A DNA stretch of 43,515 bases from a virus: positions 1-43,515 of IMG/VR virus record IMGVR_UViG_3300032356_000038; one strand, written 5' to 3'. How positions within the stretch are numbered: position 1 is the first letter of the stretch; every line of letters starts with the position of its first letter. Positions 1 to 8,319 of the stretch are shown piece by piece. Under the pieces are notes generated by a model. The model saw only the letters and a program-made list of their open reading frames with translations. It was not told where the DNA came from and did not search any database. The position numbers and the translations under genes are program-made.

Positions 1-90
1 ATATTATATTATATAAATAATAATTTTTATAAAATAAAAATTATATTATATTATATTATATAAAAAAAGTAAGTAGATATAAATAAATGT
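1..90. repeat. AT-only left end with direct and inverted repeats
   Basis: This stretch is almost pure A and T. A 17-base block (ATATTATATTATATAAA) occurs at 1-17 and again at 48-64. Between them an 11-base inverted repeat (ATAATTTTTAT / ATAAAAATTAT, loop AAA) lies at about 20-44. No coding is visible. It may be part of a divergent control or origin region if the genome is circular or circularly permuted. Such low-complexity DNA could also simply be where an assembly was opened. Confidence 0.5.
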
Positions 91-91
91 G

Positions 92-119
92 TTTAGAAAT
101 CAAATAAAGTGGGTATAAT
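92..119 (+). promoter_or_regulatory. Promoter P1, TTTAGA-N16-TATAAT family
   Basis: TTTAGA at 92-97, a 16-base spacer ending GTGGG, and TATAAT at 114-119, followed at once by a second TATAAT (120-125). The same layout recurs at 4033, 14107, 22842 and, on the other strand, 37820. It looks like a host sigma70-type promoter. Transcription would begin close to the ATG at 126, giving a transcript with little or no leader. Confidence 0.75.
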
Positions 120-125
120 TATAAT

Positions 126-518
126 ATGAAACTAACAGAACTCAAAAAACTTAAAAATAAACTTTCCAAATTAATGGTCCCTGATTGGAATGTTACCATA
201 GCATTTGCTTCCCTAGATATGGAACTAGCAAATGTGCAACCAAGACCAGATGAGCGTCATGCTCATATTGAGATTTCTGATAAATTAGATGATATTGAAA
301 TCCCAGCAGTTGTGGCTCATGAGTTATCTCACCTTGTTATATTTGAATTTGAAACAATGGTGATGGATATTATCAACCAGCTTCCACCTGATATTCTCAA
401 GTATGTGGATTCTTTGATGCATCATCTCCATGAAAGAGCAGTGGAGAATATTGGTCAGTCAGTTTTAAGGTGTTTGGAAATTAAATCTAAATCCAAAGCA
501 CCAGGAGAAAAAAAATAA
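126..518 (+). CDS. Putative HExxH metallopeptidase-like protein
   Basis: A 130-residue protein with the zinc-binding motif HELSH at about residues 66-70 in a hydrophobic helix (VVAHELSHLVI), as in SprT-like and other zincin-type phage proteins. A C-terminal helix containing ERAVENIG could supply the third ligand, and the tail is lysine-rich. It has no signal peptide, so it probably acts in the cytoplasm. No Shine-Dalgarno sequence precedes the ATG and the -10 box ends only 6 bases upstream, so translation may be leaderless. It is the first gene of the rightward half. The substrate is unknown, and the peptidase assignment rests on the motif alone. Confidence 0.6.
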   Translation: MKLTELKKLKNKLSKLMVPDWNVTIAFASLDMELANVQPRPDERHAHIEISDKLDDIEIPAVVAHELSHLVIFEFETMVMDIINQLPPDILKYVDSLMHHLHERAVENIGQSVLRCLEIKSKSKAPGEKK

Positions 519-520
519 AT

Positions 521-582
521 TTGCCCTGTGACCTTTGAGTCCGAACTAACGGAGGGATATATTATTTAAGGGCAACCCTCCG
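521..582 (+). promoter_or_regulatory. Structured leader with pseudoknot potential
   Basis: Two perfect 7-base complementarities interleave between the stop at 518 and the start at 605: TTGCCCT (521-527) with AGGGCAA (569-575), and CGGAGGG (550-556) with CCCTCCG (576-582). The two 3' strands are adjacent, so the helices could stack as a pseudoknot; alternatively they compete. A further short stem, TCCG/CGGA (540-543/550-553), overlaps the second. No T-run follows, so it is not an ordinary terminator. It may control the gene at 605. I do not recognise a known riboswitch class. Confidence 0.45.
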
Positions 583-604
583 CAATTATTAAGGAGTTTT
601 ATAA

Positions 605-1792
605 ATGCCAGACAAATCAACTCATATTTTAGGTTCTCATAATCTTTTGCTCCCCACGTGGCAATCCACATCATACGATGACTATGATGACGGATACTAC
701 CAAAAGGGGAGGAAGATGACCAATAGAATCATTGATAATGGTGACGGCACATTCACTGATAGAGCCACAAATTTGATGTGGGTTCAAAATGTTAATAAAA
801 TGGCACCAACGTTCTTAAATTTACCTAAGAATCAATGGATAAAAGAGCTACCTTATTATGAGGGCACTATAGGTGTAATTGTGTCATTTGAAGTGAATAA
901 CCCAGGTACAGGTTATCAACCTTACGATGAAGTGCGCATCAAACAAGGAGAAAATGAGTCTTGTTGGTTATTAAGACTTTCAACTGGGGAATGGATTTTT
1001 TACGATGAATTTGATACGGGGTCTGGTTACACAACAGCAAATAATGTTCCGTGTGTTGGAGGGTCTGGCACAGGATTAACTGTTAATATTATAGCAACAC
1101 CACTTTATTATACTAAGGGGGATGTGCTTAGTAATTATGTTCCAGTTCGAACACCTATTACTGGTGTTAATCTATCACGTAGTAATCAATCATTTCCATT
1201 TACAGCAAATAAATCAGTTTTTGAGCCAAATGATATTGGTAGATTATTTGGGATTATAGGTGCTGGTGGTTATACTATAACGGGTGTGATAACAAAGGTT
1301 ATAAGCAATACACAAGCTTTCATAGCAACATATGGACCTACAAATAGTTTTAATAATATAACATTTGCTCCAAGTTCATTTTTTATATGTGCTGAAAGTT
1401 ACCAAGCAGAGTATACGAGTTTTCCTAGTGAATTAGCTGCCCATGCTGATAAGTGGGTTGAAACAAAATTCAAACCTTTTAGTATACAATTTGCCAATGC
1501 ACAATTTTCTCTAATGACAGCATTAGAAATAATAAATAATCTGAATTATGCTGGTTATAATGATTGGAGATTACCTAACATAATGGAACTATACTCGGTT
1601 CTATCTATTGAAAATATATACGATATTATAGGGGATTTAGAAGAATATGGTAGTAATGGTTATCTCTCATCAACATCAGCTCGTGGTGCATCATTCCTAT
1701 GTTTAAAGTGTATCCCATCACGTGGTATAATTGTTAATACGGAGAAAATATATGGGCTTGCAGGAGTGATACCAGTCAGAGGTGGTCATTAA
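605..1792 (+). CDS. DUF1566 (Lcl-like) protein with inserted beta-rich segment
   Basis: The 395-residue protein has the two hallmark parts of DUF1566/Lcl C-terminal domains. Near residues 41-60 is the opening (DNGDGTFTDRATNLMWV), and near 314-338 is YAGYNDWRLPNIMEL, followed by YLSSTS. They are separated by about 250 residues, much longer than usual. The insert carries phage-structural-type glycine motifs (NPGTGYQPYDEV; GGSGTGLTV). Lcl-type domains occur in bacterial surface and collagen-binding proteins and in phage structural proteins, so an adhesion or receptor-binding role is plausible. AAGGAG precedes the ATG by 8 bases. An internal ATG at 716 is a less likely start. No reverse transcriptase or template repeat was seen nearby. 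Confidence 0.6.
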   Translation: MPDKSTHILGSHNLLLPTWQSTSYDDYDDGYYQKGRKMTNRIIDNGDGTFTDRATNLMWVQNVNKMAPTFLNLPKNQWIKELPYYEGTIGVIVSFEVNNPGTGYQPYDEVRIKQGENESCWLLRLSTGEWIFYDEFDTGSGYTTANNVPCVGGSGTGLTVNIIATPLYYTKGDVLSNYVPVRTPITGVNLSRSNQSFPFTANKSVFEPNDIGRLFGIIGAGGYTITGVITKVISNTQAFIATYGPTNSFNNITFAPSSFFICAESYQAEYTSFPSELAAHADKWVETKFKPFSIQFANAQFSLMTALEIINNLNYAGYNDWRLPNIMELYSVLSIENIYDIIGDLEEYGSNGYLSSTSARGASFLCLKCIPSRGIIVNTEKIYGLAGVIPVRGGH

Positions 1793-1971
1793 TGGAATAT
1801 AAATTTTATTCTGATAGGGTAGAAATTACTCATACTAGTGGAGTTGTCACATCTTATACTCATGCAGAGATTATACAAATGCTTAATAATTTGTATATAA
1901 TATTAGATCAATTAGCAAATGAAGAATCACAATATATTTATATATTAAATGAAATGAAGAAAGGAGAATAA
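1792..1971 (+). CDS. Small hypothetical protein, 59 residues
   Basis: The start overlaps the previous stop (TAATG), implying translational coupling. The protein begins MEYKFYSDRVEITH and has an amphipathic helix in its second half. Its last codons (AAAGGAGAA) supply the ribosome binding site for the terminase small subunit gene at 1973. I recognise no family. The tight coupling suggests a partner of the DUF1566 protein or a packaging accessory. Confidence 0.55.
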   Translation: MEYKFYSDRVEITHTSGVVTSYTHAEIIQMLNNLYIILDQLANEESQYIYILNEMKKGE

Positions 1972-1972
1972 T

Positions 1973-2602
1973 ATGCCAGAGATTAAATTAAATAAATCAA
2001 CCACATACCAGAAAGAAATTGAAAATAAAAGAAAAGAATTAAAAAATATTAGCGAACAAGCTGCTGATAATATTATCAGTGTTGTTCGTAGCACCCGATT
2101 ATCCAAAGTTGAGTTAGCAGATTTGCTTCAGATGATTGCTCAAGGATATTCATACCAAAGAATCATTAAAAAATTCAAAGCCAAATATGACCGCACAATG
2201 TCTACCACCACTATTAACTCATATAAAACAAAATATGAAGGGAGAATTAGTGAAATTGCAAAGGATATGGAGTCGTTGGCTATTGAGAAAGGTCTTACCA
2301 AGAAGTTTAATAGACTTAAAAAAGAACAAGAATTGGCGGAAGCTTTAGAAGATGAGATATTTGATGAAGAGGGTGGTTTGAAGACCACTAACGATAAAGT
2401 TTTACGTGAATATAGAGAAATATTAAAACTAATCGCTCAGGAAGCTGGGGATATTAATGAAGGATACCAAGGCGATACAATGTTTATTAACACATCTGAT
2501 GACGAGTTGAAAGAATTAGTTCAAAATAAACTTAAAAGTAATAAAGATTTGAGTGTTATTTTGGCGGAAGCAGCAGGAGTGAGAGTTGCCACCACAAAAT
2601 AG
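1973..2602 (+). CDS. terS: Putative terminase small subunit
   Basis: A 209-residue, mostly helical protein directly upstream of, and overlapping by 17 bases, the large terminase gene. A lysine-rich N-terminal coil (about 5-35) is followed by a helix-turn-helix-like section (about 43-80: SKVELADLLQMIAQGYSYQRIIKKF), the usual DNA-recognition part of small terminases. A charged coiled segment then follows. The C-terminal part is acidic and would contact the large subunit. The assignment is from position, size and helix-turn-helix character rather than strong sequence identity. AAAGGAG precedes the ATG. Confidence 0.65.
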   Translation: MPEIKLNKSTTYQKEIENKRKELKNISEQAADNIISVVRSTRLSKVELADLLQMIAQGYSYQRIIKKFKAKYDRTMSTTTINSYKTKYEGRISEIAKDMESLAIEKGLTKKFNRLKKEQELAEALEDEIFDEEGGLKTTNDKVLREYREILKLIAQEAGDINEGYQGDTMFINTSDDELKELVQNKLKSNKDLSVILAEAAGVRVATTK

Positions 2603-4031
2603 TGAATTAGCAAGAGCATTATCTGAATTAGAGAGACGTAAAAAGGATGACCCATTAAGGTTTTATGAACCATCTAGCCCTCAGGCGTTAGAGTTTCATA
2701 AATCTAAGGCTATCACTCGTGCATTGTTTGGAGCTAATAGGTCTGGTAAAACAGAAACATGCTGTTTTGAGTTAGTATTTCACCTAGATGGCAAACATCC
2801 TTTTCAAGAGGTTCCAAAAGCACCAGTGTATTGGAGATATGTGGCAGTAGATTACCAAGAACTTGAGAAGGTAAGTATTCCTAAACTCAAACAGATTATT
2901 CCAAAGAGATTATTAATCAACGGTAAATGGGAAAACAGCTATAATGAACGCAAACATATCTTAAAACTAGCTAATGGAAGTATGGTTGACTTTATGACAC
3001 ACGAACAATCACTCCTATCGTTTGAAGGAGCCGCTCGTCACGGCACAGTTTTTGATGAAGAACCACCATATGATATATATAAATCTTGCGTACTTCGTCA
3101 TGTTGACTATAACGGACGGACCATAATGGGTATGACTCCATTATTTGGTCTTACCTGGGTTTATGATAACATATATTTACCAAGTATGACCCAATCCCAC
3201 ATTGATAGTTGGATAATCTCTATCTATGATAATAAATTTCTAAGTGCTGAAGCTATTGCTGAAGTAGAAAAACTTATAACTGATGAAACAGAAAGAGAAA
3301 TTCGTTTGTTAGGTAAGTTCACTTCAAGAACTGGTCTTGTATTTAAGAGTTTTGACGCCACAAAACATATATATGCTGCACCCACAAAAGAAGAGGATAG
3401 CTATTACCAGTGGTGGGAGGGTCCGTATCCTCCTAGTTACTGGATATGGATAGTTGGAATAGACCCTGGATGGGGACACCCTACAGGAATTGTGTGGTTA
3501 GCTATTAATCCTGATAATGGCGACACATATGTGGTTAAAGAACATAAAGCTAGTGAGATGTTTCCTAAAGACCATGCAGATATTATTCATATGACCAATG
3601 AAGAGTTAGGTGGAATTAAACCTATCTATGTTATTGACTCTCAAGCTAAGGCAATTGAACAATCCAAAGGACATTCTGTTTGGAAGGAATATGCTGAATA
3701 TGGAATAGTATGCAGATTAGGAACCAAGAAGCTAGTAGATGGAAATAGAAAGATTGCTGAGTTAATGAAGGTTACGAATGGATTTACTAAACTACATATT
3801 TCTGACGAATGTCCAGAGTTAATTGCGGAGATAGGTAAATATCAACGTAAAGAAACAAATGATAACCAAGAAAGGTTTGTAGATAAAGAAAATGATTTAA
3901 TTGCAGCATTAAGATATGCAGTATGGGAGTCAATGAGAGTTGATATGGACACATATTTGGAAAATATCAATCGTAGAGGACGAACAAACTCATTTAATTT
4001 ACAAAGAAATACATTAAAAACAGGATATTAG
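2586..4031 (+). CDS. terL: Terminase large subunit (ATPase and nuclease)
   Basis: This is the packaging motor, which cuts the DNA concatemer and drives it through the portal. The 481 residues are typical for podoviruses. The Walker A motif is GANRSGKTET (about 50-60), and Walker B is GTVFDEEPPY with the catalytic acidic pair at about 153-162. The C-terminal RNase H-like nuclease has acidic motifs in GIDPGWGHPTG (about 292-302), YVIDSQ (about 346-351) and DKENDLIAALRY (about 434-445). The start is TTG at 2586, supported by AGGAG at 2575-2579 six bases upstream. The next in-frame ATG is far inside the protein. It is translationally coupled to the small subunit. Confidence 0.95.
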   Translation: MPPQNSELARALSELERRKKDDPLRFYEPSSPQALEFHKSKAITRALFGANRSGKTETCCFELVFHLDGKHPFQEVPKAPVYWRYVAVDYQELEKVSIPKLKQIIPKRLLINGKWENSYNERKHILKLANGSMVDFMTHEQSLLSFEGAARHGTVFDEEPPYDIYKSCVLRHVDYNGRTIMGMTPLFGLTWVYDNIYLPSMTQSHIDSWIISIYDNKFLSAEAIAEVEKLITDETEREIRLLGKFTSRTGLVFKSFDATKHIYAAPTKEEDSYYQWWEGPYPPSYWIWIVGIDPGWGHPTGIVWLAINPDNGDTYVVKEHKASEMFPKDHADIIHMTNEELGGIKPIYVIDSQAKAIEQSKGHSVWKEYAEYGIVCRLGTKKLVDGNRKIAELMKVTNGFTKLHISDECPELIAEIGKYQRKETNDNQERFVDKENDLIAALRYAVWESMRVDMDTYLENINRRGRTNSFNLQRNTLKTGY

Positions 4032-4032
4032 G

Positions 4033-4060
4033 TTTAGAATTTAATAAAAGTGGGTATAAT
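4033..4060 (+). promoter_or_regulatory. Promoter P2, TTTAGA-N16-TATAAT family
   Basis: TTTAGA (4033-4038), a 16-base spacer ending GTGGG, and TATAAT (4055-4060) followed by a second ATAATA. It sits in the 52-base gap after the terminase and drives the lysis and head genes. The leader is short and carries AAGGACGGTGAT as the ribosome binding site for the gene at 4084. Confidence 0.75.
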
Positions 4061-4083
4061 TATAATACAAGGACGGTGATGGT

Positions 4084-4341
4084 ATGCCAGAAGCAATAAC
4101 AACTAGAGTAGCACGTTTAGAACAAGGATGTATAGACCATAAACTCTACTTAAAAGAAAAATTTGACAACATTGATACAAAATTAGATAAGATTCAAGAA
4201 TCAGTGGATAGTTTATTTAAAGATAAACATTTTAGAGAAGGTTATAATACTGGTCGTAGCCCATTCTTTAGAGGTTTATGGGATGTGACATTAAGACTAT
4301 TACCAGCACTTATAGGGTTTATTGTCGGGAGGATAGTATAA
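4084..4341 (+). CDS. Holin-like / XhlA-like small membrane protein
   Basis: An 85-residue protein with a coiled-coil N-terminal part (about 5-48, FDNIDTKLDKIQESVDSLF) and a single hydrophobic helix at the C-terminus (about 65-85, LWDVTLRLLPALIGFIVGRIV). Coil-plus-tail-anchor is the architecture of haemolysin XhlA-type proteins found with phage amidases. Its stop overlaps the amidase ATG by one base, so both are made together. It may help the amidase reach the cell wall or form part of the holin system. A second candidate holin lies at 13724. Confidence 0.55.
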   Translation: MPEAITTRVARLEQGCIDHKLYLKEKFDNIDTKLDKIQESVDSLFKDKHFREGYNTGRSPFFRGLWDVTLRLLPALIGFIVGRIV

Positions 4342-5081
4342 TGGGAAAACCAACTAATTTTATAAGAATATCAGAAAAAGATTTCACTAATTTTTTACGT
4401 GGATTGAGAATCCAACGTCCATTACGACGTATTATTATGCACCATTCCTATTCACCAGCAGCTAAAGACTGGAAAGGCGTACAAACGCTTCAAGCAATGG
4501 AAAAATATCAACAACGTCCAGATACATTGAATGCTAAACAAATAGCATATCATATTATTATTGACCCAGATGGTGGAATATGGCTTGGTCGTCCACTTCA
4601 AGATGTTGGAGCCCATACACGCAATCATAATAAAGATTCTATAGGTATTTGTATGATTGGAAACTTTATGGTTGATTCAGCAACAGAACCTCAATATCAA
4701 TCAGCTCTTCATGTTGTTCATCAGTTAAGATGCAAATTTGGTAAGCTGGAAGTTGGTGGACATAAAGATTATGTTGCTACAGCGTGCCCTGGGGTTAATT
4801 TTAATATCAAGAAATTTAAAGAAGATGTGGAAATGTTTCCAAGATTTCAGTTATATATTAACGATGAATTAATAGACGGAGCAAATGCTGAATTAAAAGA
4901 TGGAGCATTATATGTGGCGAAAGAACCTATTATAAAATATTTTAATATTGATACAGAATCAGGAGATATGGTGTTTTTGCGTCCGTTTTTAGATTCTCAT
5001 AATATTAAAATTATTGTTTATAATCCATTACCAACAGCAATTAAAATATATACGAAAGATAATCGTGAAAAGAAAAGCTAA
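4341..5081 (+). CDS. N-acetylmuramoyl-L-alanine amidase (endolysin)
   Basis: An Amidase_2/PGRP-fold zinc enzyme that cleaves the bond between muramic acid and the stem peptide. Zinc ligands are visible: His in RIIMHHSYS (about residues 30-38), His in GGHKDY (about 139-144) and Cys in TACPG (about 147-151). The YHIIIDPDGGIWLGRP and GAHTRNHNKDSIGICMIGN motifs of the family are present. The catalytic domain fills about residues 1-165. The remaining 80 residues are a beta-rich tail of unknown function, possibly wall-binding. The start at 4341 follows GGGAGGATAGTATA and overlaps the upstream stop. Upstream in-frame codons lie inside the previous gene and are less likely. Confidence 0.92.
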   Translation: MGKPTNFIRISEKDFTNFLRGLRIQRPLRRIIMHHSYSPAAKDWKGVQTLQAMEKYQQRPDTLNAKQIAYHIIIDPDGGIWLGRPLQDVGAHTRNHNKDSIGICMIGNFMVDSATEPQYQSALHVVHQLRCKFGKLEVGGHKDYVATACPGVNFNIKKFKEDVEMFPRFQLYINDELIDGANAELKDGALYVAKEPIIKYFNIDTESGDMVFLRPFLDSHNIKIIVYNPLPTAIKIYTKDNREKKS

Positions 5082-5208
5082 CTCTTATAAAAAGTTATGG
5101 AAAGAATATATTAAGACTGGGAAAGTTGCAGGATTAACTGTGTTTTCGGATACAGAAGCTAAAAATCTAATAGAGTCAATTATGGCTAAAAGGAGAATAC
5201 AACGATAA
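5065..5208 (+). CDS. Small basic protein before the portal
   Basis: A 47-residue, lysine- and arginine-rich protein (MKRKANSYKKLWKEYIKTG...). It starts at a GTG at 5065, just after GAAAGATAATC, and overlaps the end of the amidase gene by 17 bases. A longer reading from 5014 would overlap more and has no good ribosome site. Its stop overlaps the portal ATG (TAATG). The family is not recognised; the position suggests a small head or packaging accessory protein. Confidence 0.45.
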   Translation: MKRKANSYKKLWKEYIKTGKVAGLTVFSDTEAKNLIESIMAKRRIQR

Positions 5209-7022
5209 TGGCAAGTAAATCAAAATATAAACCAGTAACTCCATCTATTACAGAGACTCAGAGAGATGATATGACCAAATGGTTGTTGCAACGTCTTGAT
5301 GAAGTTATTGACGCAAATGTGGAACGTAATAAAAATTTTACTACTTGGAGAGAATCATATGCTGTGACTCCGTATAATAGGGACCCCATTATTGAAGGTG
5401 GGTCAAATGTTAGAATTCCTATCACTCGTATTCTAACTGACGCTATTATTATGAGACTGGTTCAATCCCATTTTGGGGTTAATCCATATGTGAGAATTAA
5501 ACCTCAAGAATCAGAAGATATTGAAGTAGCAAAAGCTATTGAGAATTTTTTATGGTATCATCATCAAATGTCTGGTGAACTGAATGCAGGATATTTGGTA
5601 ATCAAAGACGCCGTAATCACAGGTACAGGAATTTGTAAGACTGTGTGGGATATTGATTATAAAAAGATTGGTGGTAAATGGGTTCATAGATATAATGCCC
5701 CTCGGATGGTTCATATTCCTACTGAGGATTTTATCATATATCCAGCCAAAAATACCAGCATTGATAGAGCACAGTTTGTAGGAAATAGATTTTGGAGAAG
5801 ATGGGATGAATTAAAGAAAGCTGCTGAAGTTGGCTTATATAACGATGATTGGTTAGAGGAACTTCGTGAACAAACCAGTGGTAGCGAAAATGTAGTCGAT
5901 TCAGAAGATAATAGAGTTGGAGTTAAAGAAGTTGGTATTGATTGGAAGGATATAGATTATGAACTATTTGAATTAATAGTAGCTTATGATTTAGATGATG
6001 ATGGTTTAGATGAAGATTATCTTGTTACAATAGATTACACAACAAGAACAATTATTAGATTGCAAGAATACCCTGCTCAGTTTGGTGAGAGATGGTATCA
6101 TGCTTATATTCCAATTCCTGTATCTAACTCATTTTATGGAGAATCTATGGTTAAGTTGGTTGCTGATATTGATGAAGAAATCACAACACGTCATAACCAA
6201 AGATTAGATAATAGAACTTTAGTAAATATTCCTATGTTTACCGTGGTGGAAGGTAGTCCAGCATTAAACGATGATATATCTGTATATCCTGGCAAGATGT
6301 GGAAAGTACAGGAACATGACGATATTCGTCCGTTGGTTCAGATACCACCATTAAGGGATACACTAGAAGATGAAAATCAATTAATGTATTATGCTCAAAA
6401 TGTTATAGGTGTATCTGAGTTAAACTTAGGTCAAGTTCCTAGAGGAACACAGACAGCTTATGAGATTGAAGCATCATTAGCTGAAGGTTCTATTAGAATT
6501 AGATTGCAGGTAAGTTTAGGTGTTGAATGGCTCAAGAGAGTAGCATGGCATGAAATAGGATTACTAAAACAATTCTTACCTAACGACCAATTTGAAAGGG
6601 TAACAGAACATCCAAATTATTTGGAGGATATGGAGTGGGAGGACTTATGGAATAAATATGATATTGAACCAGTTGGTAATACAACAACTTCAAATGCTGA
6701 ACTTGAACGACAAAAGTTAATATTTGTGAGAGAAGCTATGAAGAATGACCCACTTATGTTTGATTTAGACCCAATGACAGGTCAAATGGTTCCAAAAAAG
6801 GGTTGGTATGAGTTGAATAAGTTGTTCTTAATAGCTCATGGTGTGGACGCATATCAGTTAATTATTGGCGACCCACCAGAGAAAGGTGGAGCACAAGCAG
6901 TTACTCAAGGACAACTACCAACAATGAATCAAGTAAGTGGTGAACAACCAGATATTGAGTCACTTATGCAAGCAGCTGGTGCAAATCCTGACGCTATGCC
7001 TGTGACACCAGGAGCAGTATAA
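5208..7022 (+). CDS. Portal (head-to-tail connector) protein
   Basis: A 604-residue portal of the podovirus type, forming the ring at one vertex through which DNA is packaged and released. Support is its position between terminase and scaffold/capsid genes, its size, and family-like features. The N-terminus is helical (MTKWLLQRLDEVIDANVERNK) and is followed by a NVRIPITRILTDAIIMRLVQ region. A central beta wing contains VHIPTEDFIIYPA. The clip/stem region near 310-420 includes HAYIPIPVSNSFYGESMVKLV, and a QVPRGTQTAYEIEASLAEGS segment follows. The C-terminus is rich in Gln and Pro. AAAGGAGA lies upstream of the ATG. Confidence 0.88.
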   Translation: MASKSKYKPVTPSITETQRDDMTKWLLQRLDEVIDANVERNKNFTTWRESYAVTPYNRDPIIEGGSNVRIPITRILTDAIIMRLVQSHFGVNPYVRIKPQESEDIEVAKAIENFLWYHHQMSGELNAGYLVIKDAVITGTGICKTVWDIDYKKIGGKWVHRYNAPRMVHIPTEDFIIYPAKNTSIDRAQFVGNRFWRRWDELKKAAEVGLYNDDWLEELREQTSGSENVVDSEDNRVGVKEVGIDWKDIDYELFELIVAYDLDDDGLDEDYLVTIDYTTRTIIRLQEYPAQFGERWYHAYIPIPVSNSFYGESMVKLVADIDEEITTRHNQRLDNRTLVNIPMFTVVEGSPALNDDISVYPGKMWKVQEHDDIRPLVQIPPLRDTLEDENQLMYYAQNVIGVSELNLGQVPRGTQTAYEIEASLAEGSIRIRLQVSLGVEWLKRVAWHEIGLLKQFLPNDQFERVTEHPNYLEDMEWEDLWNKYDIEPVGNTTTSNAELERQKLIFVREAMKNDPLMFDLDPMTGQMVPKKGWYELNKLFLIAHGVDAYQLIIGDPPEKGGAQAVTQGQLPTMNQVSGEQPDIESLMQAAGANPDAMPVTPGAV

Positions 7023-7222
7023 TGAGAATATCCGAATATGATATTATTGACTCTAAAGTATGGAATGTGATTGTTCATGAAATATCTAAAAAACTAGCAT
7101 TTGCTAGAGCTAAACTAGAAACATGTGATAAAGAAGATACTGTAAAATATCAAGAGCAAATTAGATGTTATAAAGCTGTTCTTGAGATACCGCAGAATAT
7201 AAAAGGAGACGAAAATGCCTAA
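7022..7222 (+). CDS. Small hypothetical protein, 66 residues
   Basis: A helical 66-residue protein (MRISEYDIIDSKVWNVIVHEISKKL...) whose ATG overlaps the portal stop and whose end overlaps the scaffold start by 8 bases. It is clearly part of the head operon. No motif is recognised. A role in head assembly or portal-scaffold contact is only inferred from position. Confidence 0.55.
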   Translation: MRISEYDIIDSKVWNVIVHEISKKLAFARAKLETCDKEDTVKYQEQIRCYKAVLEIPQNIKGDENA

Positions 7223-7901
7223 AGAATTATTAGAACAAGAAGACTTCGAATTAGAGGATGAGCAGATTGATACTGCTGACGAGGAATTAGATGATGAAGA
7301 ATTAGAGGATGAGGAACTAGAAGATGATAACGAGGATAATGATGCTGTATCTGTCCCGTCTGTTGAAGAGTTGGATTCTATTATTGAGAGTGAAACGTTA
7401 AACTTTCAAAAAAGATTAGAACAACTTGGAGCAGAGTTTGACTCAAATGGTAATTTTGTGAGATGGGTAAATGACACCCCTCCAACAGAAGACCAAGACC
7501 CATTAGTTGAAGTTAGACAAGAAATGAATAGAGCTAAGTTGGCTTCTATTGCAGAAAAATTAGCAAAAAGGAATCCAAGATTTGAACCATATTTAGACTT
7601 GGTTATTCAATCAGCTGAGAGTTCTAACATTCCAGCAAATGATAAAAGCGTAATGAGTTTATTTTATTGGGCTTTAGGTCAGGGATTTGAAGTAGAACTT
7701 GCAAAAGAATTAAAGAAATATCGTGAGTCATCTAGTGAGAAGGTAGAGATGGCTCGTCAAAGTTTAAGTGAAACTGGCTCAAGCAAAAGGTCAGGTAAAG
7801 TGAAAGTAACAGCAGCTATAAGAGAACAAGCAGAAGCATGGGGTTTAGACCCTGTACAGTTTGCTAAAAAGCTTGAAGCTGCTCGGAAGGAGAAAAAATA
7901 A
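7215..7901 (+). CDS. Putative scaffolding protein
   Basis: The 228-residue protein has a very acidic N-terminal third (Glu/Asp-rich, about residues 4-45), then a helical middle and a basic C-terminus (RSGKVKVTAAIREQAEAWG...AARKEKK). Low-complexity acidic start, helical body and basic capsid-binding tail, placed between portal and capsid genes, is typical of phage scaffolds, which guide procapsid assembly and then leave. No protease gene is seen here, so exit without cleavage is likely. AAAGGAGACGAAA precedes the ATG. Confidence 0.7.
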   Translation: MPKELLEQEDFELEDEQIDTADEELDDEELEDEELEDDNEDNDAVSVPSVEELDSIIESETLNFQKRLEQLGAEFDSNGNFVRWVNDTPPTEDQDPLVEVRQEMNRAKLASIAEKLAKRNPRFEPYLDLVIQSAESSNIPANDKSVMSLFYWALGQGFEVELAKELKKYRESSSEKVEMARQSLSETGSSKRSGKVKVTAAIREQAEAWGLDPVQFAKKLEAARKEKK

Positions 7902-8317
7902 TGGCTAGAAGAAAATATACAGCAGAAGAACAAAAAATGATTGATAGAGCAATTCAAAATTTAGAATCTATTGATATTCATGAGATTGTGAATAAAGACC
8001 CAGAATACGAATATGTATTAGCTGCACAGGATGAACGTCATCCAAGTTCAGTTCAGCGTATGAAGTATTTGGGATATGAGGTAGTAAATGCTGAAAATAA
8101 CTCTGGTGAATACATGCCACATGCTGTGCAGAAAGACGCTAAAGATGGTCCAGTAGTCACCGAATCGTTAGTATTGATGAGAATCCCCAAATTTATATTT
8201 GAGGAGCGTCAATTACATATTGCTGAGTTAGGAATGAGAAGACGTCAACAACACCAGGATGAACTGGTTGATGTTATCCAGAGTAATTCTGGTGCAATTG
8301 TGAGAGGGGGTGAATAA
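7901..8317 (+). CDS. Conserved-type head protein of unknown role, 138 residues
   Basis: Starts on the scaffold stop (TAATG) with AAGGAGAAAAA as ribosome site. The protein is charged and helical, with a segment resembling small proteins near phage capsid genes (DERHPSSVQRMKYLGYEVV at about 46-64) and a basic C-terminal helix (LGMRRRQQHQDEL). Possibly a minor head or capsid-completion protein. Beyond its place in the operon I cannot assign a function. Confidence 0.5.
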   Translation: MARRKYTAEEQKMIDRAIQNLESIDIHEIVNKDPEYEYVLAAQDERHPSSVQRMKYLGYEVVNAENNSGEYMPHAVQKDAKDGPVVTESLVLMRIPKFIFEERQLHIAELGMRRRQQHQDELVDVIQSNSGAIVRGGE

Positions 8318-8319
8318 AT

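Noticed and set aside
605-1792. Diversity-generating retroelement, because of the lectin-like DUF1566 protein
   Set aside because: No reverse transcriptase gene and no template/variable repeat pair were seen anywhere in the window.
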